64,000 nucleotides of DNA from Deinococcus grandis (GCF_001485435.1 NZ_BCMS01000001.1:1497501-1561500); one strand, 5' to 3'. Shown: positions 1-8,673, counted from the stretch's first letter. Numbers and translations: made by a program. Notes: a model not told the origin generated them from the sequence alone.

Positions 1-712
1 CTGGCAGGGCAAGAACTACGAAGGCCTGACCTGCGACGCCCTGGAATGGGTCGTCAGCTTCGGCGGCGGCACCATCGTCGACGCCACCGGCAAGGTCACC
101 ATCAACAACGCCCAGGCCGCCAAGGCCCTGGACACCGCCGCCAGCTGGATCAAGACCATCAGCCCCGCCGGCGTCACCACCTACGCCGAGGAAGAAGCCC
201 GCGGCATCTTCCAGTCCGGCAACGCCGCCTTCATGCGCAACTGGCCCTACGCCTGGGCGCTCGGCCAGGGTGACGACAGCAAGGTCAAGGGCAAGATCGG
301 CGTCGCGCCCCTGCCCAGCGGCGGCAGCCGCAACGCCGCCACCCTCGGCGGCTGGCAGCTCGGCGTGAGCAGCTACAGCAAGAACCAGGCCGCCGCCATC
401 GACCTCGTGCGCTACCTCGCCGGTCCCGCCGAGCAGAAGATCCGCGCGATCGAAGGGGCCTACAACCCCACCATCCAGAGCCTCTACAAGGACAAGGACG
501 TGCTTGCCAAGAACCCCTTCTTCGGCAGCCTGTACAGCGTCTTCACCAGCGCCGTCGCCCGTCCCTCCGGCCCCACCAAGGGCAAGTACAACCAGGTCTC
601 CCAGGCCTTCAGCACCGCCGTCAGCGACGTCCTGAACGGCAAGATGAAAGGCCAGGCGGCCGTCGCCAAACTCGCGGGCGACCTGAACCGCATCAAGGGC
701 CGCGGCTGGTAA
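1..712 (+). CDS. Sugar ABC transporter substrate-binding protein, C-terminal part (trehalose/maltose type)
   Basis: The frame is open from the left edge (codons from base 2) and ends in TAA at 710-712, leaving about 236 C-terminal residues; the signal peptide and N-lobe are outside. The sequence reads as the C-lobe of an extracellular sugar-binding protein of the trehalose/maltose group: WPYAWAL near the start of the lobe, then GGWQLGVSSYSKN and a TIQSLY segment typical of cluster D binding proteins. Two permease genes follow on the same strand, which fixes the role as the periplasmic receptor of an ABC importer. No ATPase is seen here, so a shared MsmX-like ATPase elsewhere is likely. The exact sugar is inferred, not shown. 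Confidence 0.88.
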   Translation, partial: WQGKNYEGLTCDALEWVVSFGGGTIVDATGKVTINNAQAAKALDTAASWIKTISPAGVTTYAEEEARGIFQSGNAAFMRNWPYAWALGQGDDSKVKGKIGVAPLPSGGSRNAATLGGWQLGVSSYSKNQAAAIDLVRYLAGPAEQKIRAIEGAYNPTIQSLYKDKDVLAKNPFFGSLYSVFTSAVARPSGPTKGKYNQVSQAFSTAVSDVLNGKMKGQAAVAKLAGDLNRIKGRGW

Positions 713-728
713 ACCCACCGCGCAGGGG

Positions 729-762
729 AGGGGGGACGCCCACCACCAGGGGCGTCCCCCCT
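729..762 (+). terminator. Strong hairpin between binding-protein and permease genes
   Basis: A perfect 12-bp stem (729-740 with 751-762) encloses a 10-nt loop 17 bases after the stop codon. There is no long T run, so it could be a partial terminator or an mRNA 3'-end stabiliser. Either would make binding protein exceed permease, as is usual in such operons. Confidence 0.7.
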
Positions 763-817
763 TGCCATTCCTGCCTTGCGAAAGCGTTCATCCCCGCTGA
801 ACGCCCACCCCCCGGCC

Positions 818-823
818 TACACT
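818..823 (+). promoter_or_regulatory. Possible internal -10 box before the first permease
   Basis: TACACT lies 29 bases before the permease start, downstream of the hairpin, with a good ribosome binding site (AGGAGGT, 836-842) after it. A GAA-N4-TTC dyad at 780-789 could be an operator; it has the same half-site spacing as the two sites around malE, but the centre is GC rather than CG. Tentative. Confidence 0.35.
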
Positions 824-852
824 GAACGCATTCCACAGGAGGTACACCCGGC

Positions 853-1782
853 ATGACCGTGAACCCCACCGCGCCCACCCGGCCCGTCCGCACCCGCGGC
901 ATCGAAGCCGCCCGCGCCCGGCAGGCCATCTGGCTGCTGCTGCCCACCCTGATCGCCATCGCCCTGGTCGCCGGCTACCCGCTGTACCGCACCATCTACT
1001 TCTCGCTGTTCGAGGCGAACCTCACCACGCCCGACCAGCGGACCTTCATCGGCATGGGGAACTTCTGGTTCACCACCGAGGACGGCGTCGCCCTGGGCTT
1101 CCTGCAGGACCCCAAATGGTGGGGCGCCGTGAAGAACACCCTGCTGTTCACCGTCGTGTCCGTCACGCTGGAAACCATCTTCGGCATGATCATCGCGCTG
1201 GTCGTGAACAGCACCTTCAAGGGCCGCGGGATTCTCCGCACCGCCATGCTGGTCCCCTGGGCGATCCCCACCGTCGTGTCCGCGCAGATGTGGTCGTACC
1301 TGTACAACGACACCTTCGGCCTGATCGGCCGCGGCCTGCTCGGCGGCCAGGCGCTGCTCGCCAACACCGACAGCGCCATCTGGGCCCTGATCGCCGTGGA
1401 CGTCTGGAAGACCACCAGCTTCATGGCGCTGCTGATCCTCGCGGGCCTGCAGAGCCTCCCCAGCGACATGTACGAGGCGGCCGACATGGACGGCGCGAGC
1501 AAATGGACGCAGTTCTGGCGCCTGACCCTCCCGCTGCTGCGCCCCGCGCTGCTCGTCGCGCTGGTCTTCCGCAGCCTGGACGCCCTACGCGTGTTCGACA
1601 TCATGTCCGTGATGCTCGGCAACGTGAACGCCGCCGCGACCAGCATGACCGGCTACGCCCGGCAGGCCCTGATCGACAACTCGCTGCTCGGCTACGGCAG
1701 CGCCGTCAGTGTGGCGATCTTCGTGATCATCATGGTCATCGTCGTCATCTACGTCACCGCGTTCCGCGTGAAATTCGACTGA
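853..1782 (+). CDS. Sugar ABC transporter permease, MalF/ThuF type
   Basis: 309 residues with about six membrane segments, the first at residues 27-47. The inner-membrane permease signature (EAA loop) reads YEAADMDGASKW at about 207-218, ending in LPLLRP; this loop docks the ATPase. The start ATG has AGGAGGT 10 bases upstream. It forms a heterodimer with the next permease to import the sugar delivered by the binding protein encoded upstream. Length fits the ThuF/UgpA group, and it lacks the large extra periplasmic domain seen in the MalF protein at 45506. The substrate is inferred from the binding protein only. Confidence 0.92.
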   Translation: MTVNPTAPTRPVRTRGIEAARARQAIWLLLPTLIAIALVAGYPLYRTIYFSLFEANLTTPDQRTFIGMGNFWFTTEDGVALGFLQDPKWWGAVKNTLLFTVVSVTLETIFGMIIALVVNSTFKGRGILRTAMLVPWAIPTVVSAQMWSYLYNDTFGLIGRGLLGGQALLANTDSAIWALIAVDVWKTTSFMALLILAGLQSLPSDMYEAADMDGASKWTQFWRLTLPLLRPALLVALVFRSLDALRVFDIMSVMLGNVNAAATSMTGYARQALIDNSLLGYGSAVSVAIFVIIMVIVVIYVTAFRVKFD

Positions 1783-1916
1783 TACGGATTCCGTTTGTTT
1801 CGCCAACAATCCGGAACTTCACCGGATTGCCGGCTGCACGTCCGGAACCCGTTTCTCTCCTTCTCGCATCCGCTCGGATTGAACGGGCTTTGCAGCCCAT
1901 TCAATCGGAGTCCGTA
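1783..1916 (-). repeat. Dispersed repeat family 1, copy A
   Basis: Begins directly after the permease stop codon and ends just before the next ribosome binding site, so it lies inside an operon and is transcribed. It runs from TACGGATTCCG to GGAGTCCGTA. It contains an 8-bp/7-nt/8-bp hairpin (CAATCCGG 1807-1814, CCGGATTG 1822-1829) and a second, longer imperfect hairpin at about 1878-1907. The other copies are at 24174, 38964, 39889, 42129 and 58607. Confidence 0.9.
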
Positions 1917-1929
1917 TGAGGGGACCGAC

Positions 1930-2781
1930 ATGAACCTGAAGACCAAGAACCCGGCCCTGTACTACCTGCAACGCGCGGCCTTCTACCTGCTCGTGCTGGT
2001 CATCGCCTTCTACCTGCTCGCCCCGTTCTTCTGGGCGGTCCTGACCAGCCTGCGCTCCCCCGGCGACCTGTTCCTGCAACCCGCGCAGTTCATCGCCGCC
2101 GAGACCACCTTCCAGAACTACACCCAGGTGTTCGCCAACCCGAACTTCCAGCGCGGCCTGCTGTACTCCCTGATCGTCGCCGTCGGCTCGGTCCTGATCA
2201 GCCTGCTGATCGGCTCGTTCGCCGCTTACGCCCTGGGCCGCTTCCGCTTCAAGGGCAAGCAGATCATCATGTACGTCATCCTGGCCGTCAGCGTCTTCCC
2301 GCAGATCGCCGTGCTGTCGGGCCTGTACACCCTGATCAGCGCCCTGGGCCTGTACAACAACCCCGTCGGCCTGATCCTCACGTACCTGATCTTCACCATC
2401 CCCTTCACCGTGTGGGTGCTGACCAGCTTCGTGCGCGACATTCCCGGCGAACTGGAAGAGGCGGCCCTGGTGGACGGCGCCAGTCCCCTCCAGACGCTGT
2501 TCCTCGTGCTGTTCCCCGTCATGATGCCCGCCCTGGTCACCACCGGCCTGCTGGCGTTCATCAACGCGTGGAACGAGTACCTGTTCGCCCTGACCTTCAC
2601 CAGCACCAACCGCACCGTGCCGGTCGTGATCGCCAACTACTCCGGCGCCACGCAGTTCGACCAGCCGTGGGGTCAGATCATGGCCGCCAGCATCGTCGTG
2701 ACCATCCCCCTGATCATCCTGGTGCTCGTGTTCCAGCGCAACATCGTGTCCGGCCTGACCGCCGGAGCCGTCAAAGGCTGA
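1930..2781 (+). CDS. Sugar ABC transporter permease, MalG/ThuG type
   Basis: 283 residues. I start at ATG 1930 (MNLKTKNP) behind a GAGGGGAC ribosome binding site; in-frame codons further upstream belong to the repeat. Six membrane segments are visible, the first at about residues 17-38. The EAA loop reads EEAALVDGASPLQ at about 175-187. This is the second half of the permease heterodimer. It ends 42 bases before a strong bidirectional terminator, and no ATPase gene follows, so the transporter must borrow one. Confidence 0.92.
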   Translation: MNLKTKNPALYYLQRAAFYLLVLVIAFYLLAPFFWAVLTSLRSPGDLFLQPAQFIAAETTFQNYTQVFANPNFQRGLLYSLIVAVGSVLISLLIGSFAAYALGRFRFKGKQIIMYVILAVSVFPQIAVLSGLYTLISALGLYNNPVGLILTYLIFTIPFTVWVLTSFVRDIPGELEEAALVDGASPLQTLFLVLFPVMMPALVTTGLLAFINAWNEYLFALTFTSTNRTVPVVIANYSGATQFDQPWGQIMAASIVVTIPLIILVLVFQRNIVSGLTAGAVKG

Positions 2782-2822
2782 CGCCCGCCAGGGGCACGAT
2801 CAGGAACCCACCGAACCCAGAC

Positions 2823-2861
2823 GGCAGAGGCCCCAGGGACTATCCCCCTGGGGCCTCTGCC
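2823..2861. terminator. Bidirectional terminator between convergent genes
   Basis: A perfect 16-bp stem (2823-2838 with 2846-2861) with a 7-nt loop lies between the permease gene and the convergent DUF2252 gene. It can serve both strands. Confidence 0.85.
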
Positions 2862-2897
2862 TGTGAAGCCGGGGGAGGCTGCACGTCCCCGAACATT

Positions 2898-4268
2898 TCA
2901 CGCCACAGGTTCGGCCTCCGCCTCCAGGTCACCCCGCACGATCGCCTGGGTCAGCGCGGCGTGATCCCGCTCGGCCTGATCGGCGTACGCCACCGCGAAG
3001 GCCGCCACCGCCTGATCGAAGGTCTCACGGCGGCCCAGGTACGCGCCCAGCGCCACCGCGTCCCCCGTGCGGGCGTGCGCGCGGGCCAGCGCCCAGCCGC
3101 ACAGCTCGGCGATCTCCTCCAGCGTGCGCGGCGAGACCGACTGCAGGTCGAAGCGGCCCTTCTGGTCCCGCAGCTGCCGCACGTAACCGCAGAACCCGTC
3201 GCCCGCCGACCAGCCCAGGAACGGATCGGCCGCCGCCTGCATCAGCTGCTGGCCCCGCACGATCCGGTGCGCCGCGTTGCGCGCCAAGGTCGGCCCGGCG
3301 AACGGCTCCAGCACGCTCGGCCGCGCCTCCTTCACCTGCAGGAACAGCACGTCGTCCCCATCGGCGACCAGCAGCAGGACCAGCACCCGCCGCCCGCAAC
3401 TGCCGACACCCGTGACCTTCAACGCCCAGTCCGCCAGGTGGTAGCGCGACAGCAGCTCCCGGCGGTCCGGCGCGACGCTGTCCAGGTAGTTCGCCCGCAC
3501 GCCCGCCAGCATGACCTCCGCCTGCGGGTCAGGCGTGTGCACCAGCAGAGGCGGATCGTCCCGCAGACGCCAGCCGCCCGGCGTCCGCACCGCCAGCTTC
3601 TTCAGGGTGTGAAGGTGCGTGCGGGTACTGGCCTTCGCGAACATCGCCCGGCCGTGATCCCGCGCGTCGGCCGCCATGTCCGCCAGCGCCTCAGACGCGT
3701 CGATGCGGTCGTACCAGACGTCCAGGTGAGGCTGCCCCGCGTACTCGCGGACATGCAGGCGGTACGCCCGCGCCGCGCTGCGAGCGGCATACGCGGCGTC
3801 CGCCTCGCTGTGCCCCGCCTCACGCCCGGCCAGCACCAGACTGGCCGCCAGCCGCCGCACGTCCCACTCCCAGGGTGCCCGCAGCGTCTCGTCGAAATCG
3901 TTCAGGTCGAACACCAGATTCCGCTCGCCGGTCGCGAACGCCCCGAAGTTCGCGCAGTGGGCGTCCCCGCTGGCCTGCACCCGCTCGCCCGTCACCGGCG
4001 TGCCCGCCAGATCGGCCGCCATGAGTGCCGCCGTCCCCCGGAAGAACGCGAACGGACTGGCCACCATCCGCCCGAACCGCAGCGGGATCAGGTGCGTCAT
4101 GCAGCCGTCCGTCCCCGCGCGCAGGGCGCTCAGCACCTGTTCAGGTCGCGGTCCGGGCGCCGTGAACAGCGCGTGGTCCCGCCGGGACAGCGTGCCGCGC
4201 AGCGCGCGCCCCCGCGCCCGCCTCTCGTCCCGGCCCGGCAACGGCACCGCAAAAAAAGGATCATGCAT
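2898..4268 (-). CDS. DUF2252 family protein
   Basis: 456 residues from ATG 4268 (MHDPFFAVPL); a longer in-frame start at 4328 would run toward a dispersed repeat and is less likely. It carries the family hallmark GDAHCANFGAF at about 101-111 followed by FDLNDFDE at about 119-126. These resemble the catalytic and metal-binding loops of aminoglycoside-phosphotransferase-like kinases. No signal peptide or membrane segment, so cytoplasmic. The substrate of DUF2252 proteins is unknown and neighbours give no clue: it stands alone between two terminator or repeat regions. Confidence 0.85.
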   Translation of the reverse strand: MHDPFFAVPLPGRDERRARGRALRGTLSRRDHALFTAPGPRPEQVLSALRAGTDGCMTHLIPLRFGRMVASPFAFFRGTAALMAADLAGTPVTGERVQASGDAHCANFGAFATGERNLVFDLNDFDETLRAPWEWDVRRLAASLVLAGREAGHSEADAAYAARSAARAYRLHVREYAGQPHLDVWYDRIDASEALADMAADARDHGRAMFAKASTRTHLHTLKKLAVRTPGGWRLRDDPPLLVHTPDPQAEVMLAGVRANYLDSVAPDRRELLSRYHLADWALKVTGVGSCGRRVLVLLLVADGDDVLFLQVKEARPSVLEPFAGPTLARNAAHRIVRGQQLMQAAADPFLGWSAGDGFCGYVRQLRDQKGRFDLQSVSPRTLEEIAELCGWALARAHARTGDAVALGAYLGRRETFDQAVAAFAVAYADQAERDHAALTQAIVRGDLEAEAEPVA

Positions 4269-4338
4269 GGCCGCATCGTGGCACGCCAGGACAGGACGAC
4301 ACGTCACACGGGATTCAAGTGATCCCACGTCGTTCGGA

Positions 4339-4476
4339 GTCGCCCGGTGGCCCCCTCACCCTTCCGTCACTTCGCTCCTCCCTCCCTCTCTGCTGTGCAG
4401 CTCTCCGAGTCCCACAGGGGGAGAGGGGACAACGGAACGTGTTCAAGTCGGAAGCAAGTCAATTTAATCCCGTATC
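4339..4476 (-). repeat. Dispersed repeat family 2, copy 1
   Basis: The reverse complement matches 32184-32303 along most of its length. Shared parts are the end TGATACGRGATTAAA, a central CCCTCTCCCCCTGTG, and the other end GAAGGGTGAGGGGGCCACCGGG. It fills the gap between two minus-strand genes; nothing else is visible between 4269 and 4502. Confidence 0.85.
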
Positions 4477-4502
4477 ACACCTGCCGCCCCGGCGCACGAC
4501 GG

Positions 4503-4919
4503 TCAGTTCAGGTGCGCGCCGTCCTCCTGCGCCCCCCCGTACATCTGGATCACGTCCCGCAGCAGCTGCCGCGCCAGCCGCAGCACGCTCTCCTCGGTCA
4601 CGTCGTCCACCCGGAAGCCCTCGCCCAGCCCGTACTCACCGCGGAATGCGCCGTCCACCCGGCGCACCCGCACGAGCACCTCGCACAGGCCCAGCCGGTA
4701 CCGGGCCGCGTGCCAGGAGCCCAGCGGCGCGGGCCGCAGGACCTCCTGCGGGTCCGGCGCCGGGTCCATGCTGACGTTGTTCAGCGGCAACCCCGGCCCG
4801 CTCGCGGCGCGCAGCGCGTGGTACAGCAGCGTCAGGAATCCCTCGCAGGCCTGCACCTCCGCCTGCCGGGCCTGCGCGCCGCGCCGGATCACCGCCTGCA
4901 ACTCGTCGAAGGAACTCAC
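4503..4919 (-). CDS. Conserved hypothetical protein, last gene of the truD operon
   Basis: 138 residues from GTG 4919 (VSSFDELQAV). It starts 21 bases after the stop of the AlbA_2/HTH gene, so it is probably co-transcribed. I recognise no domain. It is a soluble, mainly acidic alpha/beta-looking protein with two cysteines in the first 90 residues, no signal peptide and no membrane segment. The ribosome binding site is weak, so translation may depend on coupling. A real gene by codon use and position; function unknown. Confidence 0.65.
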   Translation of the reverse strand: MSSFDELQAVIRRGAQARQAEVQACEGFLTLLYHALRAASGPGLPLNNVSMDPAPDPQEVLRPAPLGSWHAARYRLGLCEVLVRVRRVDGAFRGEYGLGEGFRVDDVTEESVLRLARQLLRDVIQMYGGAQEDGAHLN

Positions 4920-4940
4920 GGGTCCGACTGTACCGCCCAA

Positions 4941-6716
4941 TCAGCTGAGCAGTTCGTACGCCGCGTCGCGCGTTCCGGTCCCCAGCTTGCGCAGCAGGCC
5001 GTCCTGCACCAGTCGCCGCAGGGTCCGCCACGCCTGCTGCGTGGTGATGCCGCACGCCCCGCGCAGGTCCACGTTCCGCACCCGGCCGTGTTCGCGCGCC
5101 AGGGCCAGTGCGATCGCGCGGACCTCGGCCGTGTTCGGGCCACTGCTGTCAGATGGGCGGCGCGGAGCCCGCGCGACCTTCGGCGCGGCAGGCTGAACGG
5201 GTTCCGGCGCAGGCACGGGCGTCGCCGGGACCGCCACAGGGGCGACCACGGCAGCAGTGGCGGCCAGCGCGGGCGGCGCAGCCTCGATGACAGGCAGCGC
5301 CGGGCGGCCCAGCGCGCCCCGCACCTCGTCACTCAGGACGTACGCGATGCCGCGGCCCACCCCGGCGCGGCGGATCAGGCCGTGCTCCTCCATGCCGCGC
5401 AGCAGGCGTGGCGTGCGGTCCTCCGGGAGTTGCAACGCGCGGGCCAGCGCCGCGCGGGTCGCCTCACCCTCGCGCGCCAGCAGGCTCAGGACGATCAGGA
5501 CGTCCAGCGAGAGCGTCTGCATGTCCTCCTGCTTGCGCGCCACGAAGCGCACGAACTCCGCGTCGAACCCCGGCGAGTGCAGCGCCAGAGTCACCGAATC
5601 CGGGTACGTGGTGTACTCCGGCGGTTCCTTCCCGTGCCGCAGCATCAGGGAGTACATCTTGTCCACGCCCACCCCGGCCCGCTCGACCAGCCCCAGGCGC
5701 GCCAGGGACTCCGCCAGCAGCGGATTGCGGCGCTTGGGCTGATGCCGCAGGATGTTCCCCGGCGTGATCCCACCCGGCAGCCCACCCGGGTTCATGATCT
5801 CCAGGCGGTCCGGGAAGTGATGCACGTGTACCGCGTCCCGCAGCGTGTAATCCCGGTGCGTCAGGGCGTTCAGGAGGGCCTCGCGGTACACGACCTCGTC
5901 CTGATCCCACACCTCGATGCGGAACAGGCCCACCTGAACCGGCGTGAAGCGGTTCCGGGCCTGGATCAGTTCCGCCAGTCGCGTCAGCAGCGCCGGAATG
6001 GGCCGCAGCAGGTCCTCCCGGAACTGGAACTCCACGTCGGTCGTCTGGTGGTGGTAGAAACACACCTCCGACTGCGGCACGTGCGCCCGCAGCGCCGCCG
6101 GGGTGCCCGCAAGCAGGATCGCCGCCAGCGTGGGCCGCAGCGCCCCGCCACTGGGAATCAGCAGGCCCAGTTCCCGCAGGAAATCCAGGTCCGGGAGGTT
6201 CGCCGCGCTCGCCCGGCGGCCCAGCCCGCGCAGCCGCGCGACCTCCGCCGGGTCCAGGTCCGCCAGGGACGCGTCCGGCGGGACGGTCGCCGTGAAATCC
6301 TGATCCGCGACCGGTTCCGACTCGCCCGGCGTGACCGGCACGAGATGCGCGCCGTCCCAGGTGATCACCGAGCCGTCCGGCGCGGCCAGCACGTACGGCG
6401 CGTGCGGCACGAACACCGCCAGCACCCGCGCCCCGCCCGGCAGGCGGTGATGCTGCACGTTCACCGTCAACCGCCCGCCGGACAGTTCGAAGATCGCGTG
6501 CGTGATCATCAGCGGATGCAACTCCCCCGCGTCCCGCGCGCTGCCGGACACGGCGTCCACACCGACCAGCACCGTCCCGCCCCGCGCGTTCGCGAGGCCC
6601 ACCGCGTGCCGCGCCAGCCCCTCGGGCGTCACGTCCAGCGGCAGGTGAATGCAGGTGGGGCCCGGCGGGGGCAGCACCCCCAGCGGCGAGATGGCGTCGG
6701 TCGCGTCCAGCGTCAC
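4941..6716 (-). CDS. AlbA_2-type putative DNA-binding / HATPase_c_4 protein with winged helix
   Basis: 591 residues from GTG 6716. The N-terminal part (HAVGLANARGGTVLVGVD) is an AlbA_2/Schlafen-like domain. The middle (DEVVYREALLNALTHRDY, then LEIMNPGGLPGGI and ERAGVGVDKM) is the GHKL-like HATPase_c_4 module that accompanies it. Two helix-turn-helix-like segments follow (about 410-470 and the last 60 residues), separated by an Ala/Pro linker. Such proteins are annotated as transcriptional regulators or ATP-dependent helicase-like proteins; the real role is unclear. Its GTG overlaps the stop of the DUF3293 gene (GTGA), and TATACT at 6725-6730 could also drive a leaderless transcript from within that gene. 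Confidence 0.8.
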   Translation of the reverse strand: MTLDATDAISPLGVLPPPGPTCIHLPLDVTPEGLARHAVGLANARGGTVLVGVDAVSGSARDAGELHPLMITHAIFELSGGRLTVNVQHHRLPGGARVLAVFVPHAPYVLAAPDGSVITWDGAHLVPVTPGESEPVADQDFTATVPPDASLADLDPAEVARLRGLGRRASAANLPDLDFLRELGLLIPSGGALRPTLAAILLAGTPAALRAHVPQSEVCFYHHQTTDVEFQFREDLLRPIPALLTRLAELIQARNRFTPVQVGLFRIEVWDQDEVVYREALLNALTHRDYTLRDAVHVHHFPDRLEIMNPGGLPGGITPGNILRHQPKRRNPLLAESLARLGLVERAGVGVDKMYSLMLRHGKEPPEYTTYPDSVTLALHSPGFDAEFVRFVARKQEDMQTLSLDVLIVLSLLAREGEATRAALARALQLPEDRTPRLLRGMEEHGLIRRAGVGRGIAYVLSDEVRGALGRPALPVIEAAPPALAATAAVVAPVAVPATPVPAPEPVQPAAPKVARAPRRPSDSSGPNTAEVRAIALALAREHGRVRNVDLRGACGITTQQAWRTLRRLVQDGLLRKLGTGTRDAAYELLS

Positions 6717-7225
6717 AATCCGGCAGTATAGCCACAATCCGCTGGACCGGGTGAATCCGCTCCGGGCGAATCGGCCCGGCGCAGCCACAGCCTCTCGATG
6801 CACAGCCGCTCGATCCGCAGCCCTGTGGGTGCGGTACGGTCGTCCAGCCACACCAGCGCCGCCCGCCCGCCCACGCCCCACACGACCGCCGCCTGCCCGA
6901 ACCGGCGCCCCAGCCGCGCCGCCTCGCGCAGCGGCACCCCGCGCAGGATCAGCGTGTCCTCACGCCACCTGCCCTCCCCGTTCCAGCCGGGCAGGGGAGA
7001 CCACCGCCCGACCTCCCCGGCCAGTTCAGCCTGCCGCCGCGCGTTCAGGCCCGCGTCCGCCATCCGGCCCGCCGGGTTCCACGCGGTCACGATCGCCCAG
7101 CATCCCCCCGGCGCGCTCCAGTCCGGCAGGACGCCCGGCGCGGCGTGACAGAGCCGCAGGCGCGCCCCGGCCCGCCCGTACGTGCTGCCCAGGAACGCGG
7201 CCCGCAGGTCCGGCGTGTCCGGCAT
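6713..7225 (-). CDS. DUF3293 domain protein
   Basis: 170 residues from ATG 7225, 12 bases after the previous stop. The pattern fits DUF3293: a start like AAFLGSTYGRAGARLRL, then WAIVTAWNPAGR near residue 45, a GRWREDTLILRGV stretch, and RRFGQAAVVWGVGGRAALVW. Function of the domain is not established. It is soluble, with no signal peptide. It is the third gene of the truD operon and overlaps the next gene by 4 bases. The last 30 residues, rich in Arg, Gly and Asp, look less conserved and contain the internal promoter-like site. Confidence 0.78.
   Translation of the reverse strand: MPDTPDLRAAFLGSTYGRAGARLRLCHAAPGVLPDWSAPGGCWAIVTAWNPAGRMADAGLNARRQAELAGEVGRWSPLPGWNGEGRWREDTLILRGVPLREAARLGRRFGQAAVVWGVGGRAALVWLDDRTAPTGLRIERLCIERLWLRRADSPGADSPGPADCGYTAGL
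6725..6730 (-). promoter_or_regulatory. Possible internal leaderless promoter
   Basis: TATACT on the minus strand lies 8 bases before GTG 6716, inside the end of the DUF3293 gene. It would let the AlbA_2/HTH gene be expressed apart from truD. Confidence 0.5.
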
Positions 7226-7237
7226 CCGCCCCGGCCT

Positions 7238-7606
7238 CTACCGCGTGACGACGGCCTGCACGCTCAGGATCTGCGAGTTCTTCAGGCGGAACACCAGCCC
7301 CACCCGCTGCCCGACCTTGAACGTGCCGCCCAGCACCACCCGCGCCCGCGCGTCCGGGCCCAGCGTCAGCAGGCCGGGCACGGCGAGACTCGGGACGACC
7401 TTGCAGCGCGGCTCGCAGCGCATCAGGCGCGCGCGGCCCGAACTGCTCCAGACGCCCAGCAGCTCGTCCGGACGGGCCATTTTCAGTGTGCCGGACACCA
7501 GCACGCCCTCACGCAGCAGCTTCAGGGTGATCGGCTGCGGCGCGTTCGCCTGCGCCGCAGGGGACAGTGCCAGCAGCGCCGCGCACAAGAGGGTCCTGAC
7601 GTTCAT
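7238..7606 (-). CDS. Small secreted protein of unknown function
   Basis: 122 residues from ATG 7606, which overlaps the truD stop as ATGA. A signal peptide is clear: MNVRTLLCAALLALSPAAQA with cleavage expected around AQA-NA. The mature part of about 100 residues is beta-rich and contains CEPRCK (two cysteines that could form a disulphide) and VGLVFRLKNSQILSV near the end. No known domain recognised. Coupling to truD by a 4-base overlap suggests co-expression rather than a shared function. Confidence 0.75.
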   Translation of the reverse strand: MNVRTLLCAALLALSPAAQANAPQPITLKLLREGVLVSGTLKMARPDELLGVWSSSGRARLMRCEPRCKVVPSLAVPGLLTLGPDARARVVLGGTFKVGQRVGLVFRLKNSQILSVQAVVTR

Positions 7607-8673
7607 TCCGCTGCCTCCTCATCGCCCGTGCCGTCCAGTTCAGGCGCGGCGGCGTCCACGCTGGTCTTCATGACCTCGCGCAGCACACTCGTGGCGAAAC
7701 TGCCCTTGGGCAGCGTGAACGACAGCGTGAAGCCGTCCTCCTCGGGCGTCACCTGCGCGTCCTGCGGGAACACCCGGGTCAGGCGGCGGTCCCCCTTGCG
7801 ACTGCCGAACATCTCGGGCGTCAGGCCCAGTTCGTCCAGCACCGCGCGTTCCAGGTCACCGGCGTCCAGCGTCAGCGGTTTGACCTTCCGGCCGAACAGC
7901 GTGCCGGTGGCACTCACCTCGCCCCGCTGGGCACGCGGCGTCTCGGCGGCGGCGTCCTGCACGCTGAACACGCCGCCCGTGTCGTGCTTCTTCGCCATGT
8001 CCCCGGCCAGCAGCGCGTCGAACACGCCCCGGTCCAGGCGGCGGCTGACGAAGGCGTTGAACACCACGCTCTGCAGGGCGCTCGTCAGGAAGCGCCGCAC
8101 CCGCGGGTCCCGGACGCGCGACTCGCCGCGCACGACGCGCAGGCCCTCCTCGGCGTTGACGCCGCCCAGCCCGAAGCGCTGCGGCCCGAAGTAGTTCGGC
8201 ACGCCCCGCGCGACCAGCTCTGCCAGCGTCCCGGCGGCCTCGTCGGCCCGGCCCGCCGCGTCCCGTACCCGCACCCGGAAGCGATTGCCGCTCAGGTGCC
8301 CCATCGCCAGCTTGTTCCCGTGCCGCTGCGTGTCCAGCACGCGCACGCCGTCCATGCTGAACGCCGCGAGCCGCTCCTCGAACTTGACGGGCAGGCTGAT
8401 CCACTGCGAGGTGACCGCGTGCCTATCCTTCAGACCTGCCACGCCCACGTCCCGGTCGCGCACGCCCAGCTGGGCGCTCAGCTCCCGCAGCACGTGCGCG
8501 GTCGTGTGGCCGGTCTTCTCCAGCTGCACGAACACGAAATCCCCCTCGCCACTCAGGGGGTAGGCGGGGAGTTCCTCCACGCGGAAATCCGACGGCTCAC
8601 GCCTCAGGACGCCACCGGTACCCGGCCCGTCCGTGAGGGCACGCAGCGCCGACCAGTCAAACACCAGACTCAC
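7603..8673 (-). CDS. truD: tRNA pseudouridine(13) synthase TruD
   Basis: 356 residues. It isomerises uridine 13 of tRNA to pseudouridine in the cytoplasm. The catalytic motif GLKDRHAVTSQ is at residues 80-90 with Asp83 as the expected nucleophile, and the family start (FRVEELPAYPLSGEGDFVFV) and SGNRFRVRVR are present. The TRUD insertion region PNYFGPQRFG is intact. The start GTG lies 9 bases after TATGGT (8683-8688), so the mRNA is probably leaderless. It heads a five-gene minus-strand operon joined by 4-base overlaps. The 181-base gap upstream (8674-8854) holds this promoter and nothing else I can support. Confidence 0.95.
   Translation of the reverse strand: MSLVFDWSALRALTDGPGTGGVLRREPSDFRVEELPAYPLSGEGDFVFVQLEKTGHTTAHVLRELSAQLGVRDRDVGVAGLKDRHAVTSQWISLPVKFEERLAAFSMDGVRVLDTQRHGNKLAMGHLSGNRFRVRVRDAAGRADEAAGTLAELVARGVPNYFGPQRFGLGGVNAEEGLRVVRGESRVRDPRVRRFLTSALQSVVFNAFVSRRLDRGVFDALLAGDMAKKHDTGGVFSVQDAAAETPRAQRGEVSATGTLFGRKVKPLTLDAGDLERAVLDELGLTPEMFGSRKGDRRLTRVFPQDAQVTPEEDGFTLSFTLPKGSFATSVLREVMKTSVDAAAPELDGTGDEEAAE

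Noticed and set aside
1795..1929. A longer N-terminus for the second permease
   Set aside because: The extra 45 codons are entirely repeat sequence; ATG 1930 has a ribosome binding site and is followed directly by a normal permease start.
2412..4322. A 636-codon plus-strand open frame
   Set aside because: It runs antisense to the DUF2252 gene and through a terminator; composition (Arg, Pro, His rich) is the usual shadow of a high-GC gene.
4347..6731. A 794-codon plus-strand open frame
   Set aside because: Antisense to two real genes with recognisable domains; low-complexity Arg/His/Gln-rich translation and no family resemblance.
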